A stretch of DNA of 64,000 bases from Ruegeria intermedia (GTDB taxonomy: Bacteria > Pseudomonadota > Alphaproteobacteria > Rhodobacterales > Rhodobacteraceae): contig NZ_FQVK01000012.1 of NCBI RefSeq assembly GCF_900129345.1, forward strand, positions 1-64,000, given 5' to 3'. This document shows, one piece after another, positions 61,754 through 64,000 of this stretch. The translations under genes and the position numbers were made by a program. Under the pieces are notes generated by a model. It had not been told where the DNA came from. It saw only the letters and a list, made by a program, of their open reading frames with translations, and did not search any database. Numbering within the stretch: the first letter of the stretch is position 1; each line of letters begins with the position of its first letter.

Positions 61754-63205
61754 TCACATCCTCAGCAACATATCCATCAGTTCATCGACGACCGAGATGA
61801 TCCGGGCATTGGCGGCATAGGCCTGCTCGATCTGCATCATCCGCTGCAACTCGGCGTCGCTGTCCACACCCTGTTCCGCGACCAGTTGCTCCATCTGCTG
61901 GTGCAAGCTGGCCGCATAGGTCTGTCGGGATTGGGCCGTGTGCGCACTCGTGCCGGCCTTGGACAGCAGCGCCTCGGACAATTCGGCCGCGCGCAGATTG
62001 CCGGTGCCGAAATCTGGAATGGAGACCGGGCGCGCCTGGTTCAGCGCCGCGCTGAAGGCCTGCAGTTGCGTGGCGTCGCCGGGATCATTCGGGGCGGCGG
62101 CACCCAGACCCGCGCGCAGCTTCCAACTGCTCCCCCCGGCATCCGGATCGACCGCAGCGTTCAATGCAAGACGCGAGGCCAATCCCGCCGGCGCGGTTGC
62201 GGAGTACCGGGCCCCGTCGTCAGTAAACAGGCCAGGATCGGTTGCCAAGGCCGTCGGATCCAGGCCGGGCGTTTCAAAGCGTTCGATCAGGTCCTGGGCG
62301 ACGGCGTCGAGTTGGGCCTGCGCTTCGATCGACAGCTCGTCCCGGATCTGGAATTGCGCCATCAGGGCGCCGCCGCGAATCTGCGCGGTCTCGCCGCTGG
62401 TGCGGACTGGTTGCCCGTTCATCTCGAGGCCGGACAACAGCCCGTTGCCAACCGTCATGTGCGGTTTGGTGTCGCCCGTCGTCGTGAACGTGAATTCGGC
62501 TGCGCGCCCTTCCAAAAGGATCAGGCCACCGTCCGAGTACAAGGACACGCGGTCGTTGTCCCGTGCCACCACGTTCACGGGAATCAGCTCGTTGACCTGA
62601 TCGATCAGAACCTGCCGCCGGTCCAGAAGGCCATTGATGTCGCCGCCGGCGTTCTGAACGGCCGGAATGCGGGCATTCAGGTCCTCGATGTCCTTCAGAG
62701 TGGCGTTCAGCGTATCGACATAGCTTCCGATCTTGCGGTCTGCATCGGATCGCATGTCCCGCAGCCCTTCCGACGCATCGTTCAGGGCTCGGGCCAGATC
62801 GTCGCCGGCACGCGCGACCTGATCCAACCGTTCGGCCGAGCCGGGATTGCTGGCTGCGGTGATCAGGCTGTTTTCGAAATCAACCAGCCGCGCCGACACT
62901 GAGGCCGCGTCATCGGGCGTGCCGACCAGCGTCTCGAAACCCGCGTGAAAATCGGCGATGGCCGAATTCAGCGCCAAATCGGCATCCGCAGCCCTGAGAT
63001 TGGCGGTCAGCACCGGGTCGTGGTGCCGGGTGATACCGACAACCTGCACTCCGTTCCCCGAGATCTGACTGGTCGCCAGTTCCAGCGTTCGCTTGGCATA
63101 GCCGGGGGTCAGCGCGTTGGCGATGTTGCCGGATACGACGGCGGCGCCACGGCTGGCCGCGTTCAGCCCGCCCAGGGCGTTGTTCAGTGCCGTTGACATG
63201 CTCAT
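61754..63205 (-). CDS. flgK: flagellar hook-associated protein FlgK (HAP1)
   Basis: A 483-residue HAP1. The N-terminal MSTALNNALGGLNAASRGAA and VVSGNIANALTPGYAKRTLE and the C-terminal LQRMMQIEQAYAANARIISV form the coiled ends shared with hook proteins. The middle domain is long and divergent. ATG 63205 follows GGAGC at a suitable distance; ATG 63199 is also possible. It sits between flgE and flgL. Confidence 0.92.
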   Translation of the reverse strand: MSMSTALNNALGGLNAASRGAAVVSGNIANALTPGYAKRTLELATSQISGNGVQVVGITRHHDPVLTANLRAADADLALNSAIADFHAGFETLVGTPDDAASVSARLVDFENSLITAASNPGSAERLDQVARAGDDLARALNDASEGLRDMRSDADRKIGSYVDTLNATLKDIEDLNARIPAVQNAGGDINGLLDRRQVLIDQVNELIPVNVVARDNDRVSLYSDGGLILLEGRAAEFTFTTTGDTKPHMTVGNGLLSGLEMNGQPVRTSGETAQIRGGALMAQFQIRDELSIEAQAQLDAVAQDLIERFETPGLDPTALATDPGLFTDDGARYSATAPAGLASRLALNAAVDPDAGGSSWKLRAGLGAAAPNDPGDATQLQAFSAALNQARPVSIPDFGTGNLRAAELSEALLSKAGTSAHTAQSRQTYAASLHQQMEQLVAEQGVDSDAELQRMMQIEQAYAANARIISVVDELMDMLLRM

Positions 63206-63237
63206 GGGACCGCTCCTTTCAGGTGCTCAGGTCAGGC

Positions 63238-64000
63238 TCAGCGTTTGATGTTCGTGGTTTCCTGAAGCATCTCGTCCACGGTCTGGATCACCTTCGCGCT
63301 GGACGAATAGGCGCGTTGCGTCTGGATCATCGATGTCAATTCGGTGGCGACATCGGTCGTCGATTCTTCACGGGCAAAGGAAATCAGTTCACCGGTCGGA
63401 CCCTCGCCCGCGTTCCACAGGAAATAGGTGCCGCTGTCGCGCGAGGGAGCATAGGTCTGGCTGTCCAGTGCGGTCAGGCCGTTGGGGTTTGGAACATCCG
63501 CCAGCGGGATCTGGTACATCAGGCGCGTCACCCCGGTATCGTACAACGCATAGACAAAGCCTTTTTCATCAACCTGCACGCTCGACATCGTGCCGACGGC
63601 AGAACCGTCGCGCGTGATCGAGACCGGAGCGAACGTGTCGGACAATTGCGTGATTCCGTCAGCGTCGCCGATCAGCCCCACATTGACCTCCATCGGCCCA
63701 CCCGCGACGTTGACCACGAAACTTCCGGTCGCGGGGTCATAGGCCCCACCCGAAACCGCCGTGACGCTGGCCAGGGTCCCGCCAGCGGTGCGGCTGTCGG
63801 TGAAGGTCAGAACATATTCTCCGACGATCGCCCCGCCCGAGGCCGAATCCCGCAGGGTCATCGTCCACTGGTTGCTTGAGCCAGTGGCCGGGACGGTCGG
63901 CACAAGCTCGATGTCCACGGTCTCGGGCTTGCCGAGGTTGTCGAAATATTCGACAGACAGGGGCTGCGGATCGCCGGGCGCGCCTGCATCGGTGGCCGTA
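63238..64000 (-). CDS. flgE: flagellar hook protein FlgE, C-terminal part (runs off the window)
   Basis: The 254 residues present form the C-terminal part of FlgE: PQPLSVEYFDNLGKPETVDI, then WTMTLRDSASGGAIVGEYVL, and the end domain MIQTQRAYSSSAKVIQTVDE with METTNIKR-like LQETTNIKR. The N-terminus lies outside the window. It is the first of the flgE-flgK-flgL-flgI run on the minus strand, with 32 bases to flgK. Confidence 0.88.
   Translation of the reverse strand, partial: TATDAGAPGDPQPLSVEYFDNLGKPETVDIELVPTVPATGSSNQWTMTLRDSASGGAIVGEYVLTFTDSRTAGGTLASVTAVSGGAYDPATGSFVVNVAGGPMEVNVGLIGDADGITQLSDTFAPVSITRDGSAVGTMSSVQVDEKGFVYALYDTGVTRLMYQIPLADVPNPNGLTALDSQTYAPSRDSGTYFLWNAGEGPTGELISFAREESTTDVATELTSMIQTQRAYSSSAKVIQTVDEMLQETTNIKR

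Overview
The window is high-GC DNA from an alphaproteobacterium, most likely a Roseobacter-group Rhodobacteraceae member. The pointers are glnK-amtB, ubiTUV, flgE-flgK-flgL-flgI order, a DUF1523 protein, a GlcNAc-transferase/sulfotransferase pair, and several family-typical small membrane proteins. Genes are densely packed, many joined by ATGA or TGATG overlaps. No rRNA, tRNA or CRISPR array was recognised.

Layout. 1-1150 is mobile-element debris: the end of an IS21-type element, a broken small gene, decayed phage head genes (DUF2190 and gpW-like) and an IS3-family transposase remnant. 1204-4371 is a zinc-uptake locus: zur-znuC-znuB (-) divergent from znuA (+), with a Zur-like palindrome between them. 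4508-21196 is a large inositol catabolism region: iolG, a sugar-type ABC importer, iolD, iolE, a PhyH-type dioxygenase, iolB, an SDR, a TIM-barrel protein, then iolJ, a second iolB and iolC on the minus strand, two more Gfo/Idh/MocA dehydrogenases, and a LacI-family regulator. Copies of a palindrome, TTGCAACCGGTTGCAA or close variants, lie before five transcription units, so the regulator probably controls the whole block.

21392-24015 holds a saccharopine dehydrogenase and an ALDH7-type aldehyde dehydrogenase (lysine catabolism) behind a perfect 21-bp inverted repeat. 24050-26588 is a divergent glycosyltransferase/sulfotransferase pair. 26788-31700 holds ilvD, an XRE-cupin regulator with two palindromic operators, a small membrane protein, a mercaptopyruvate sulfurtransferase and an aminotransferase, closed by a classical terminator. 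31886-35871 is an Rrf2/NsrR-like regulator (TTG start) divergent from DUF2478, hemerythrin, ubiT, ubiU and ubiV, which suggests coupling of nitric-oxide or low-oxygen sensing to O2-independent ubiquinone synthesis.

36019-37720 is amtB-glnK; 37976-40150 a class A penicillin-binding protein; 40199-46282 the leuCD and leuB genes with a frameshifted HdeD-like gene and two other genes between them. 46543-50531 holds an MscS channel, rsfS, rlmH, a flavodoxin-like protein and two minus-strand genes. 50613-54514 is glcDEF (glycolate oxidase) with a GntR-type palindrome upstream. 54635-56241 is a tandem pair of secreted trypsin-like proteases, then hsp20, gabD, a small membrane protein and a DUF1523 protein. 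59653-64000 is flagellar: flgI, flgL, flgK and the C-terminal part of flgE, which runs off the window edge.

Functions come from motif recognition and gene context without database searches. Regulatory sites are sequence patterns only.
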